The translations under genes were made by a program, and so were the position numbers. Positions 1 to 11,447 of a stretch of DNA of 64,000 bases are shown here, one piece after another. Numbering within the stretch: the first letter of the stretch is position 1; every line of letters begins with the position of its first letter. Source of the stretch: Paraspadella gotoi (Eukaryota; Chaetognatha); the NCBI GenBank assembly GCA_051294375.1, contig CM119271.1:15940770-16004769 (forward strand). Direction: 5' to 3'. The notes beneath the pieces were generated by a model. That model saw nothing but the letters and a program-made list of their open reading frames with translations, had not been told where the DNA came from and did no database searches.

Positions 1-177
1 CCGGTCAAATCGTAATTGTTGATCCCAATCGCGCGCTCCGAATTTTACAAACTGATTGAGGCGAAGACGATGAACAAATTCTGCATCTTCGACCCGAGCA
101 TCCTTTGTCTTTTTCGCATCTTTTGCGATGATTTCGAGCGCGTCCTCCGCAGTCACGTCAAAATAAGAGTCGCGCAT
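1..177 (-). CDS. Possible 5' exon of an unrecognised minus-strand gene (partial, runs off the window)
   Basis: The minus strand is open for 59 codons from an ATG at 177-175 to the window edge, and an in-frame stop lies a short way upstream of that ATG. The translation starts MRDSYFDVTAEDALEII and continues as a charged, helix-prone, Lys/Asp/Arg-rich stretch. This looks more like protein than the competing plus-strand frames, which hit stops or are Cys/Phe-rich. The region has a more balanced base composition than the AT-rich DNA around it. I do not recognise the family. It could also be an open frame by chance, since only 59 codons are visible. Confidence 0.35.
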   Translation of the reverse strand, partial: MRDSYFDVTAEDALEIIAKDAKKTKDARVEDAEFVHRLRLNQFVKFGARDWDQQLRFDR

Positions 178-292
178 TATGATAAATGAAGCCAACTACA
201 TAAAGGAGTACTTACTTTATTTAAATAGTTACATCAAAAAGGCAATATGTACAATATATATTATGTATATTTTACAAACCTTTTTCTTGTAG

Positions 293-463
293 GAATCTCG
301 TTCAGCCTTGGACTTGTCGCAAAGAAATGAGAGATCTTCGCGTAAAGCAAGGATTCGCTTCTTGGACCAGTGGCAATGCATTGAAGAGGAATTGCGGGCA
401 TCTCCAAGTTTCCATAATTCTGTCGCTCAAAAGCGACAGTATAAGCCGCACTTTTCCTTATTT
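293..463 (+). CDS. Possible terminal coding exon, unrecognised
   Basis: A good splice acceptor (pyrimidine-rich tract ending ttcttgtag at about 292) is followed by an open frame starting ESRSALDLSQRNERSSRKAR. It runs about 56 codons to a TGA near 461-463. The stretch is rich in Arg, Ser, Glu and Gln and has coding-like composition. No upstream donor or companion exon was found in the 290 bases to the left, where the best open frame is on the other strand. It may be the last exon of a gene entering from the left, or a pseudo-exon. Confidence 0.25.
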
Positions 464-599
464 TGATTGTTTGTCGATTGACTCAGAAATACATGAAAGA
501 AGCGCTGAAGAATATCTCTGCCTTTTGGAGGTTCACACGGCGGAGTCTGAAAAATGATCCAGCCTCTTTGTAATATCAAACTCTGGATATAACGGCAGA

Positions 600-2340
600 C
601 GGGTTTGCATTGTCTTATTTATAGGAAAAAAAACCTTAAAAAAGAATCAAATCATTGAATATATATATTTAAATTAACAAAATTGCAATATTATCTAGCT
701 TTCTTTAGTTTTTTTTTGGCAAAACTTTTCCTAAGTTGAAATTTTTATCGAAATAAAACTGTTTTTTGAGAGTCACTTCCGGTCTGTAGAATTTTTTTCC
801 GGATTAAAGATACTTTATAAATTTTTTTACTTGAATAAATTTAATAAATCATAAAATATCATTGAAAAATTATTTAAAATTGGCTATTATCACAAGAAAA
901 TCAAGAAATTGTCAAAAATCGATAAATTTGACGCTCGTGGCACTTTGACGCCCCTGGGAGAGGCGAGATGTTTTGAAAAAGTCTTTGCAAGGTTTTTTTC
1001 TTAAAGAACGTGTAAATACGAACAGAATGACACCTTTTTTGGAGACTCTAGACACATTTTCTGCGGAAAAAAATGTGTCTATTATTTACTTTAACTGAAA
1101 ATTATAAGCAATTTTATAGAATAAAAAAAATTTAATAGTAATCAATTAAAGCAAAAAACTGTGTAAAAATTTATGGATTTAATTTAATAAAACTCTTTTA
1201 AAAAGGTGTCCCATGATTAGGGCTTTAATATGATACCACAGCCACCTTGCTTCCTACCTCTTTTCTTTCAAAAGTTATTTAAAAAAATAACTTTTTTTAA
1301 ACTATGCAGTACAAATCTTTATTAAATAAAAATTTCGGCAAAGCGGGAGTATCTCACTTATTTCTATTGGTACAATACTTAAATTACAAAATAAAACTTG
1401 AAAAAAATTTTTTCGTCATTTAGAGACATCACTTACGGATGTACTCATCGTATAACAATTGATTTATTTATTTCCCCAAAAAAGCCTAATTAGAAAAGTT
1501 GAAATATTTTCAAATTGTTGAAAAAAAAGTTCGTCCGACCTATGCTCATTGAGAATAATGGTTTTGCATAGAAAATCAAAATATAAAAAAAATTTAAAAA
1601 TCAGCCTCTAGAAAAATTGAAAGGCTAGAGGCTGATTTTTTTAGAATTGCAAAATTGTTTTCCTAACTCAAAATCCATTATTCTCAAGTTTCAAAATATT
1701 TTTTTTCAAAATCATTCTATCAATTTTTTTTATTAATTTAAAATGTTTTTATGATATTGTTTTTGTTTGAAAGAATTGAAAAAAAGGGAAAAATATAGTA
1801 ATTATATAAGGTTTTTGAAAATACCTTTAAAATATTAGATAATTAGACACAAGGGGAGTAAGCAGGGAAAACTTCCCATTCATAAAAAAAAATGAAAATG
1901 AATTTGTCATATTGTTATTTAGATTAATTGACTAATTATAAGCTAATGATTTATATAAATTTAGGAAATGATGGGTAAAAAATATTCATTTTGGTCTCGG
2001 TTAACTATTAAGTTATCGTTAAAGTTTTATTTTAATAATATTAATATTCTTTTTGCAATGGTCTAAAATTTTGTAAGCGTTTCGAGCTATATTGCTTTTT
2101 TTTTCTATTTTTGATCTAGTTAGCTTTTTTGTTGATGGTCAAGGGTTTTGGTCAGATACAGTAATGTCCAGTAGTGTATATCGCACATATTACCAAAAGT
2201 AACAATCAATTAATTTGGCCCAGAAACAATTTTAAAGGGACAAAATCAGCACAAGACCGTTTCGCCACGTTATTTTTCATTGTGTCTTATATTATATCAC
2301 TTTTATGATTTACTAAGTATTTTCTTGAGTTCTAATTTCA
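600..2340. other. AT-rich intergenic stretch without a visible gene
   Basis: No frame of convincing length is present on either strand. The stretch holds poly(A)/poly(T) runs and one clear fold-back at 1549-1687, listed separately. A pyrimidine-AG site at 2330-2341 just left of the four-transmembrane gene could be the end of a 5' UTR intron. Confidence 0.5.
1549..1687. repeat. Imperfect fold-back (inverted) repeat
   Basis: The arms share TTGAGAATAATGG at the outer end (1549-1561, complement at 1675-1687) and AATCAGCCTCTAG at the inner end (1599-1611, complement at 1625-1637), with a 13-base loop. The middle of each arm is diverged. It could be a decayed MITE or a transcribed hairpin; no target-site duplication was recognised. 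Confidence 0.6.
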
Positions 2341-2432
2341 GAAGTCATAAATACAATTTTTGTACTAATTTATTTGAAAAAAAATTCATTCTATTGTATA
2401 ACAAAGAATAATTTTCTTAAGTTAACCGGACA

Positions 2433-3084
2433 ATGGATGCAAACGTAGAAGAAGCTATCAAAAAAGCAAACAAACCACCCATGAGTGAGGTTTTACAAGT
2501 GACTCAGACGAGAGTCCAAAGCATCATCTTAATAATCTTGAGTGTCATTGTTGCTGTGACCCAAATCGTAATTATCGTCCTTGATCCTGATAATTACTTC
2601 CAAAAGCGGTATATCGACAATGCTGCAGAAAGATTTTTCGGTATCTGGACCGGCATGATTGTCTTCATCACTGGGATAATAGGCTGCTGCGCCGTCGTTT
2701 GTAAAAATAAAGCAATCGTGAGCTTTTCATAAAATACTGAAGAACGAACTAGTAATAACTACAACAAATTTAATTTTGTTTGAATTATTACAGGTTATTG
2801 TATATTTGTTTTTTATTTGTTCTTCTCTGGTCTTCACTATATTTATAATAGGATTAATGGCTTCACTGTTGGACAATCGTAACACTGTCTACTGTCATCC
2901 TATCTGTGTTTCAAATTACTCAGCTTTGATTGCCCTGATTTGCGTTATGCTTGTCACGAGCTTGTTTCTGTTTGCGATCTTACTATGGGGTATTATCACC
3001 ACGTCCGTAGCAATTTACAAGACCTGTGACTGTTGTCAGCAACCAACTAAAATTGTCGTTTATGGGAATCCACCTCCGCAATAA
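2433..3084 (+). CDS. Small four-transmembrane protein (MS4A/TMEM-like), two exons
   Basis: Exons 2433-2717 and 2794-3084 are joined by a 76-bp GT-AG intron (gtgagc...attacag) in phase 0, giving 191 residues. The protein has four hydrophobic segments at about residues 29-50, 67-89, 96-121 and 138-168. A short polar N-terminus precedes the first, and a C-terminal tail holds a Cys cluster (CDCCQQ) and ends GNPPPQ. Number, spacing and size of the segments resemble MS4A/CD20-like or other small tetraspan proteins, but I cannot name an orthologue. It lacks the CCG motif and the large cysteine-rich loop of true tetraspanins. The start is the first ATG in the open frame. A polyadenylation signal AATAAA lies at 3465-3470, and a diverged hammerhead-bearing repeat falls in the presumed 3' UTR. 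Structure call is firm, family call is weak. Confidence 0.7.
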
Positions 3085-3240
3085 GAATAATCTGGACCTT
3101 CAAACAAAAAATTAAAAGTTTAAATGGCACGATTTTACTCTGGCCGACTGGAACATACCCCAGTCGATTATTTTTTTACTCACATACGTTTAGAGACAAA
3201 ATTTGAAGTTAGTGGCAACATTGATTTATTTTCAAATGAA

Positions 3241-3380
3241 AACGTACATGTTTTGGCTTATGTACATTGTACAAGCCTTCATCAGTGTCAATTTAGTATT
3301 TGAAATGTTTGACAGATTTTGTGCCAAAAGGAGGGAGAGAGGGTGGGCAAAGTTTCCAACACTGAGTTGAGAAAGAATAG
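3241..3380 (-). repeat. Diverged hammerhead-bearing repeat copy
   Basis: Read on the minus strand, 3290-3241 holds CTGATGA, a good stem II (GGCTT...AAGCC with an inner GTAC/GTAC extension) and then AAAACATGTA, where GAAACATGTC is found in the intact copies. To the right at about 3345-3380 is the companion block (gtttccaaca...gagt-gagaa) also seen at about 10048 and 28010. The GAA core base is mutated, so this copy is probably inactive. Confidence 0.5.
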
Positions 3381-3517
3381 TGGTATAATTTATTATATAT
3401 TTTAAATATATATTTTTAAATATATATGTTATTGCGAAAATTCTTTCTTTTTATTGTGTTTAGAAATAAATGAGATTAAAGACGAAGTCTTTTTACTTAA
3501 ATGACAAATAAAATATC

Positions 3518-3840
3518 AAGTTTGAGCAAACAACGTCGAATCTGCCCACAATCATTAGCGGTAATTAATTAATAGTAATTAATAGTAATTAATTACTAAT
3601 CAATTAATTAATACATTAATTAATTAATCCATTCTCTGAGTTGCTATATAAACTAAAATAATTATTTAATTAATAAATTAATTAATTTGATCCGAAATGT
3701 TTGTTTTTAGGTCTTTTAGTCACTGACCATGACAAAACAACGACGATGATGACGACGACGACAATAATACCGATAATTATTAACTTCATTGATTAATTAA
3801 TTATTGATTAATTATTTGATTAATTAATACTAGATCTCCC
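3518..3840 (-). mobile_element. End fragment of the GTCGGATCTGC repeat family
   Basis: It begins with the 3'-type end of the family (AGTTTGAGCAAACAACGTCG then a diverged ATCTGCCCAC) and passes into TTAATTAA arrays. It also contains the block around 'gtcactgaccatgacaaaacaacgacgatgatgacg', which recurs near 15540-15600 and 17730-17780. It is a truncated copy in minus orientation relative to the copies at 11542 and 22589. Confidence 0.5.
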
Positions 3841-5570
3841 AGAAATATCAAACATTTTTGAAAGTTCTTGATTCTTGCAAAGTTTTTCATTCCAAATTAG
3901 GTGGAGAAAACGAATATCACCATTAAAATTTTTTTCGAATGCTTTTTATGGACTTTCCGCGCCACTTTTGGCGCAAACCACTTCCGGTTGAAAAAAGATA
4001 CGGATTTTTAAAAAAAGCAAGTAGTTATTCAGCCAGCACACTTAGTAATTATTCAAAATACAGTTACTTATAATCCTAATACCTAATTATTTGGTTTTGC
4101 TTCAAAAATTACATTTTGAATGTCAAAGACAAAGAATAACAATTAGAAAAGGCTTTATATTATAAAATGCTCTGTTTTGACAAAATTAGGGGTAAAATTT
4201 TATTTTTGCCGACCAAGGTTTGGCGTTTTGAAAAACTTGCCTTTAAACCTTCACAGTTTATATTATGTCATTCGCTTTTTATTTTGAAAACCCTCGTAAC
4301 AAAGAATTAGGTCGAATTAATTTAATTAATTTTATATTAACTACTTGAAGTATCAATAACAAAGGCAAAAGAGGTTCTACGTTTCAAAAACGTATTACAA
4401 ATATTAGACACATTTGAATCCGACAATATTTTAAATAAACAACCAGTCTCGGTGTCATTCTGTTCGTTTTTCCAAGCTCTTTTTAACTAAAAAAGTTTTA
4501 TTTAAAAAAAAAACTTTTTCGCCCGAGCCAGGGGTGTTAAAGAGCCAAAATATGAAATTTCACCTTTATTAGTATTTTTTAGCTTTTTTCAGTAAATTTT
4601 TTAATATAATTATCATTAATCCAGTTAATTACTAATGATACTGCTTTTAATTTATCATATTTAACTATTTTTAAAACATTCATTCAAAAAAAATATTAGT
4701 TTAGGGCTTAAGCCAGGGGTATTAAAGAGCTAAAATTTCTAAATTGTCTTTTTTAGTATTTTCAAATGATAATTTACTATTTTTTTAAGGATTACATATT
4801 TTAATCATGATCATAAAAATATTTGATAATTTTAAATGGTTTTCAAGTTAATTAATATAGTTAATTGATTTTTTAATAATTAAAAGCATTACAAACTATT
4901 GTGACCTATTTCTAAAAAGTTTTTTTTAAAGATTCATCTTTAAAACAAAGCAATTCATAAAATTTTTTAATCATATAATGAAATTGTTACAACAAAGATA
5001 TAATTATTCAAATGATATCCACTATCCAGATTTTATGCGATATCGCATAGAAAATAATAATTTTGTTAATGAACTGAAACTAATGTTCTAGTTATAGCAA
5101 TTTTACCAAAATTAGGTTAAGGGTTAGTGTTTAGTTTTAACATTTGAGGTAGTTGTAATTCAGGTTGAATAAGTAAAAGTTAGCATCAGAGACGTGGACG
5201 CGATCCGGAAAGCGTAAGCGAACACTGTGGAAGCGGCCGATTTTTGAAGAACCCGAAACCGGGAGCGATAGAAAAATTGAGCATAAAGGATTGAACCCGG
5301 AACCTATAATAACCCTGCGTGTTCGCTTCCTGGTCATTTGTTTTTATTGTTTCGAAATGAAAGGTATTTAATGTATTAAAATCTTTGCAACCCCCTGCTC
5401 CTTCTTGATTTCAACATTTAAAATTGTTTTCTCTTAATATTTTTATTCACTTTTTCTTATTTTCTTCTTTTATTTTTTGGTTTTCTTTTGTTCTCTCTTT
5501 CTCTTTGGTTGAGAATCTATGAAAAAAATTACTAATAGAAGAAGTTTGAAATGCTTCAACAACAATTTTT
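3841..5570. other. AT-rich intergenic DNA, no gene seen
   Basis: Several stops occur in all frames. A GC-richer patch at about 5150-5340 contains, on the minus strand, GGGTTCAATCC, which resembles a tRNA B box. A patch of similar character occurs at about 18400-18600. They may be remnants of a tRNA-derived SINE, but no complete tRNA fold or A box was convincing. Confidence 0.4.
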
Positions 5571-7367
5571 AGTCGGATCTGCTTATCAGCAGATCCCGAC
5601 TCTATAACTTACTTTGTCGGTCCGTCGGTCCGCCCCCTCAATATTGTCGGGCACACACTTATATCATGTCAGAACATCGAATTATGATAAATTATGCAAA
5701 AAAAAAGATGTCCGTCCGTCTGTCCGTCTGTCTGTCTGTCTGTCTGTTCCGTCGTCCCACCTTAGCAAAAAACTCCAATTACTCGTGATTGATGGATGAT
5801 TGGTATGAAATTTTGTGTGTGGGTAGGAAACTGTGTGATTGAGATGGATATGAAGTTTCGAGGGAATCGTGCGAGTGGAAATTGGTTTAAATGGAAAAAA
5901 CAAAAATATATTTCACTATTTGAACTCAATTGCTCATGAGTGGATTGGCAATTGACTTGAAATTTTGTATGATGGTAGGAAGTGTGTGGATTGAGCTGGA
6001 TATAAAGTTTCGATGGAATCGTGCAAGTGGAAATGAGTTAAAATGGAAAAAACAAAAGTCATATTTACTTGAAAGTTTTAAATTTACTCATAATATTATG
6101 TTTATTAAAAATTGGATAGATAATCGAAATGGAATTTTGTGTGTGGGTAGGAAAGTATGTGATAAAGCTGGATATAAATTTTTTGATGGAATCGTAGGAG
6201 TGGAAAAGAGTTCAAATTAGAAAACCAAAAGACACATTTATTGTAATTTTTTAAAGTTTCTCTCTCTCTCTCTTGATTGATTGATTGATTGACCAAATTA
6301 TGCCAATTGACAAAATATGCCAGTGACAATTCTTAAAGTTGAACCAAATTCTTAAAGTTGACCAAATTTTGACCAAATTATGCCAGTTGACCAATTCTGC
6401 CAAGTTGATCAAGTTCTGCAAGTGACCAATTATTTGCCTGTTGACCAAATTATGCCTGGTTGACCAATCATGCCAGTTGACCAAATTATGCCGTGTTGAC
6501 CAAATTATCTTAATTGATCAAATTATGTCAGTTGACCAAATGTATTCAGTAGACCAAATTATGTCAGTTAGACCAAATTATGTCATTGACCAAATTATGT
6601 CAGTTGACCAATTATGCAAGTTGATTAAATTATGCAAGTTAACAAGTTAGCTTATTACCACTTAATTATGTGAGTAGAAGAAAAATGTGTGATTGAACAG
6701 GAAACCAAGTTTCGATGGAATCTTTTGAGTGGAAATGATTTAAAATGGAAAAAAACAAAAAACCTGTTTCACTAATTGATTATGATTCTTTTCTCTTTAT
6801 ATTAAATGTATATGCAGGATGTATTAATAAATCAAATATTAATCAGTTAATTAATCAATTAGTTAATTAATCTAATTATTAATCAGTCATCAACCGTCCA
6901 TCGTCGTATGCTGTAGCATAGAACTCAGTAACTGTGATTTGTGGATTGAAAAAATTTTGTGTGTGGGTAGGAAAGTGATATATATAAGTTTCGACGGAAT
7001 CGTGTGAGTTTAAGAGGAAAAAACATAAGTCGCATTTACTAAAATATTTTTAATTATTTTAACCAATAAGTACTCTAATTAATATAATTGGATAGATTGA
7101 GTTCAAATTTTTTGTGTGGTAGAAAAATGTGTAAGATGCGTGATATAAAGTTTCGGTGGAAACGTACGAGTGGAAATGAGTTTAAATGAAAAAAATATGA
7201 TCACATTTACTTGAATCTTTTTACTTATTTTAACCCATAATAGATTGAGATGAAATTTTGTGAGGGTAGTGAATTATGTTTGAGGAAAGATATGATAGTT
7301 TGAGAATTGTTTTATAATGAGTTAAGTGGAAAAATAATGTTAATTTACTTGAATCTTTATTATTTAT

Positions 7368-7401
<34 letters not shown>

Positions 7402-7619
7402 AAGAGAGCAGAAAAATGAAGCATATGGATCGTCGCAATTGCAAAGAGAGAGAGAGAGAGCAGAAAATGAGCATAATCTTTTAAAGAGTCCCGAATATAA
7501 AAATTAGCGAATAAAAAAGTTATTTTACTCACTGAATAAAAATAATTAAAATACTTAAGAAATACATAAAATTTGATAAAATTATTATTCCCGATAACAT
7601 TTTTAATCACATGCATATA

Positions 7620-8210
7620 TCTAGTAAGGCGTAAGTGAAAGTTGCATACGAAAACTCTTCAATTATGAACAACATAGCCATCAGTGAACATTAATTTGTA
7701 AAAAATTAATTTTAGTTTTTTTAATTTTCGCAGTAGCTATATTAATATATGATTACTATCCTTATAAAATCGAAAAATTCATATTATTTTTCTTAATTTT
7801 TGATTGCAGATTTGAATTCCTCGTCAAAAGTTGATAAAGAAAATATAAATTATTTTAAAAATTAAGTGGTTAAAAATTAAAAAAACTATATTTAATATAT
7901 ATTATTAAAATTAATTAGCTATATTGCTTTTTATAATTTTTGACCCACTTAAGGAATTCAAAAAGAGTTAATTTTTATCAACTTTTTATGACGAATCCAA
8001 ATCTGCAAAAATCTTATAAAATAGATTTTTGAAATTTTAACATATTTTTATTGTATATTACTTTAATATGGCCTACTGCGTAAATTGTAAAATTTATTCT
8101 AAATTTTTTTATTACATAAATGTTCATTAGTATAATGTTGTTCGTTCCTCACTTTTAGAATTTTATTAAAGTTAAATTGAGGAAATTTTACTACCCTTAA
8201 TATCTAGTAA
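7620..8210. repeat. Fold-back repeat, copy 1 (second copy at 42150-42595)
   Basis: The left end reads aaggcgtaagtgaaagttgc and the right end is its diverged complement. Both contain the motif 'gaacaacat...gtgaac', and a block on 'gcagatttg-attcct' followed by 'aaagttgataaa' occurs internally. The copy beside PACS shares the same order. It is nested inside repeat copy A. Confidence 0.5.
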
Positions 8211-8885
8211 GGCGGGCCAAAATTGAACACTTTTTATAACTTCTAGTTCTCTCAAAAAAATTCTTTTTTCTTTTTTACTTATCTATATCAATTTATTTTA
8301 TGTAACTTTTGAATTAGTTCATTGGGTTGTTGCACTGAAAGCTTTAAATATTTATTAATATATAACAAATGACAAAAAAATTTTAAAATTTGATTTTTTT
8401 AAGAACGGGTTCTTGTAGAGCTTAAAAAGTTAAATGAAAGTTAGTACTATAATTTTTTCAAATTTTTGACAATAAATTAGTTAAAAAAAAAAAAACCTTA
8501 AAAAATTATCATCATCATCATATTTTTTTTTTAATTTTTCATTAATAAAAAAAAAAAAGTTGTATTAATAACCTTTATCTAACTTTTAAAGCTCTATCAG
8601 AATCTATAAAAAAAATTGATAAGCAAAATTTTAAAAATTATTTTCATTTTCATTTTATTTAATAGTCGCTTAACCATTAACCATTTGAGAGAACTTTTAG
8701 TTTTCAACCTGTTCCGGCCTAATATCTAGTAAGGCGGGCCAAAATTGAACACTTTTTATAACTCCTAGTTCTCTTTAAAATTTTTTTTTTTCCTTTTACT
8801 AATAAATCGATTTTCAATGTAACTTTTTGATTTAGTTCATTGGGTTGTTGCACTGAAGCTTTTAAATATTTATTAATATATAATA
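8205..8885. repeat. Direct repeat about 510 bp apart (second unit truncated)
   Basis: The block taatatctagtaaggcgggc and the next ~50 bases occur at about 8205 and again at about 8720. In both, a second block (ttagttcattgggttgttgc) follows. The sequence between them contains an A/T-rich core with a TCA trinucleotide run, related to the repeats at about 24150-24640 and 44345-44720. Confidence 0.55.
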
Positions 8886-9769
8886 ATTATATAAAGTTTT
8901 GACGGAATTGTTCCAGTGGAAATGAGTTTAGATGGAAAAAACATAAGTCACATTTACTTGAATCTTTAATATTAATGATTACTAATAAATGTTTTAATTA
9001 ATTAATTAGTTAATTAATTAATTAATGTGAAAAAATGATGCAAGTTAAAAAAATCTTAAAAGAATAAAGATCGTCGCAATTGCATAAAAAGAGAGAGAGA
9101 GAGAGAGAGAGAGTGAGAGAGACAAGGAGACATAAAATAAAATAAAGGATATTTGTTTGTTTTGATAAAATATAAACAAAACATATTTAATAACTGTCCT
9201 AACCCAATTTTAAGGACATCGATGATGATAAGTTTAATATAAATTTAAAATTAATTATTAGAGTTCCCCAGCCTCAAAAAACCCTATACTAAGTTCTCAC
9301 TCGGTCCGGTTTCCCATTATTTCTTATCTTAAATTCGTTTTAAAAGTCTGTTTGAGCAAAAAATGTTTTTGCTAATAAACCCAATAGAGCGTCAAAGTGA
9401 TCAAATACTGATGCAAAAAAAATATAGCGCAAAATAATAATAATAATTTTTAAAGAAAGAGGTTTAATATGCTATAACATAAGGATTTTTCGACAATATT
9501 AGTTAAAAAACACCAGAAGCTTCTTCTCCTATTTCTGTTTTATTAAATTTTAAAAATATCTTGTTATGATAGGGCGTGGCCTTAACCGGAAGTAAGGTTT
9601 TCAGCCTATAAGTGTTTTATTGTTCCTATTTTAATGAAATTAATTTTTAATACATCAAAAAGTTAGATTTTTATTATATTTTATTATTCTGATAATCTAA
9701 CAAATTATTGTTATAATTATTATTATTGTTTTTGTTTGCTGCTTCAGGAGCCGCAGCAAGGATGGGGGC

Positions 9770-10640
9770 ATCGATGGAAAAAAGTGCCACAAGCCGAAAC
9801 ATGTCCGTATTTGAACAAATAAAAATTTGTTGCACAATTCAATAAAACTTTGATTTTGTCTTAACTCATCAATAATGAAAAAAAGGATTATCACATCATG
9901 TTTACAAACAAAATTTTTTGGTTTCAAATACCAGACATGTTTCGGATCTATGGTTGTGAGTCTTCATCAGCCAAAACTAAAATTATATTTTTGCCAAACA
10001 TTTGATGAGAAAAACAGATAGAGAGAGAGAGAGAGAAAGAGAGAGATAAAGGTTTCCAACAAAGAACTGAGAATGGAGAGTGGATGGGGGGTAAGAAGAG
10101 ATGAGACAGAGTTAAGGGAAGCAAAATAAGGTCAACCCTACAGAAGCAACTTAGTTCGTCTCTCTACGAACGGGCGTCCCTCAAAAAGAATGTTTGTTTC
10201 TTTTGTAACTCCTGTTACAAAAGAAGCAATAACGGATGAGTGCCCACCTTACTGTCAGGTGAGAAGAGGGCTCTCTGCAGGTGTAGCGGGCTCAATGGAC
10301 ATTTGTGTAGTATTTTCCCCAAAGGATTTATCCCTGATCCAAACAGCATCAACTCGATATTACTGTCCGGGAGTTACCTCCAACTTCGAATAGTTTCAGG
10401 ACCGTTTATATTTTTAACCAATATTTTGTTTTATTTGTGCTTGTTTATAAACAAATCAAATGCTTTTACTCCCTTGTTGCCCATTTTAAACTATAATAAA
10501 CAATTTTTTAATACTTCTTTGTCGCCATTTTTAAAAATCAGTCAGAAAGTGAGGCAACTCAAACTATTCACAATTTCATAATCTCTTTCTCTCTCTCTCT
10601 CTCTCTTGCAACCACAGAGTTGAAACATGTCTATTGAGGA
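9770..10640. repeat. Hammerhead-bearing repeat cluster (degenerate copies)
   Basis: A minus-strand copy at 9975-9931 has CTGATGA, a poor stem II and an intact GAAACATGTC. It is followed on the right by a GA tract (10020-10050) and the companion block 'ggtttccaacaaagaactga'. Degenerate plus-strand remnants with GAAACATGTC lie at about 9797-9810 and 10623-10635. A moderately GC-rich patch at 10150-10390 between them has no recognisable protein. Confidence 0.5.
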
Positions 10641-11123
10641 TTTTACTGTAACGCCGTGAGCAAGCTAGTAAATTTTCACTTGCTATTTATTTCTAAAAAT
10701 TTGAATAATATAAATTTAGTAATATTTATTGTAGTAGACATAACATGGGCGTGAGACATAAATCATGTAGCAAGTCGAAAGGATACTATTTCTCAACATA
10801 AAAAATAAAAACTTATTAAAAAATAGTCAACTTTAAACTTAATCATAAAATTGCAAATATAACATTTTAAATGCTTACCGACTGTCACGAATCATTGGTA
10901 AGTTATCCTCACAGTTTTAGGTAAGAACGTCTCTTTTATACCTTTGGGTAAGGAACAGTCATAAAGACTGACCAATAAGACAGCGACGTTAAAAATACTT
11001 GATCAATCAGGTATTTCGTAGCGACAAAAATACGAATTCAATAATAAAAAGGGGCGTTAAACAACCGAGAGTCTATCTCGTAATAAATCAAAATTTAACC
11101 ATGTCCGTCTTTTCATAATTTTG

Positions 11124-11447
11124 GCGAGCCTTAAGATCAACTTCAGTTCGTTTTGAAACCTGTAATGGTGTTGCCCGTTCTCAACCTGAGTTTTACGGGT
11201 TTTTCTGGATAATTGACATTAAATAAAACTTTGAAATCTTCATGGCTACTTTTCATTCACGAAATTCCTTGAGATTCATCTAAATATTCAGACAAAACCT
11301 ATGTTAAGCTTGCAAGGAACGGACGACGCTACAAACGCATGTTTCCATGGGCGTGAAGAGGAAAATATCTTCACAGTAAAACTCAGGTTGAGAAAGGGCA
11401 ACACATTACAGGTTTCAAAACGAACTGAAGTTGATCTTAAGGCTCGC
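11124..11447. mobile_element. MITE-like element with ~75-bp terminal inverted repeats
   Basis: The left arm begins GCGAGCCTTAAGATCAACTT and runs to about 11199. The right arm, from about 11373 to 11447, is its near-perfect complement with only a few substitutions. The 170-bp centre is non-coding. I could not define a target-site duplication with confidence, so the superfamily is open. Confidence 0.75.

Larger units (their letters stand above)
5571..9250 (+). mobile_element. HINE/Helitron-like element copy A, with nested repeats
   Basis: It starts with the hairpin terminus AGTCGGATCTGC-TTATCA-GCAGATCCCGACT at 5571. Next come a TTGTCGG/GTCCG-rich block, a tract of diverged ~150-bp units (each with 'gtgtgggtaggaaa' and 'gagtttaaatggaaaaaaca') and a ~17-bp minisatellite (ttgaccaaattatgcca) at 6290-6655. 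The family's GA tracts follow at 7365-7460 and 9090-9125, then the conserved 'taaggacatcgatgatga' block. Unrelated repeats at about 7620-8880 interrupt it. The normal right end (GCAGATCCGACATTG...) is missing. No transposase or helicase frame is visible, so it is non-autonomous. Confidence 0.6.

Noticed and set aside
3555-3840. TTAATTAA arrays as a possible replication origin or matrix attachment region
   Set aside because: The same arrays occur in every HINE-like copy, so they are repeat microsatellites. Nothing specific supports an origin.
5137-5340. tRNA gene suggested by GGGTTCAATCC on the minus strand
   Set aside because: No A box or acceptor/anticodon arms could be placed. At most it is an old SINE fragment.
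10190-10581. Overlapping plus-strand frames of 67 and 113 codons
   Set aside because: They read the same DNA in different frames, lack domains and run into AT-rich low-complexity sequence. They lie between hammerhead-family remnants.
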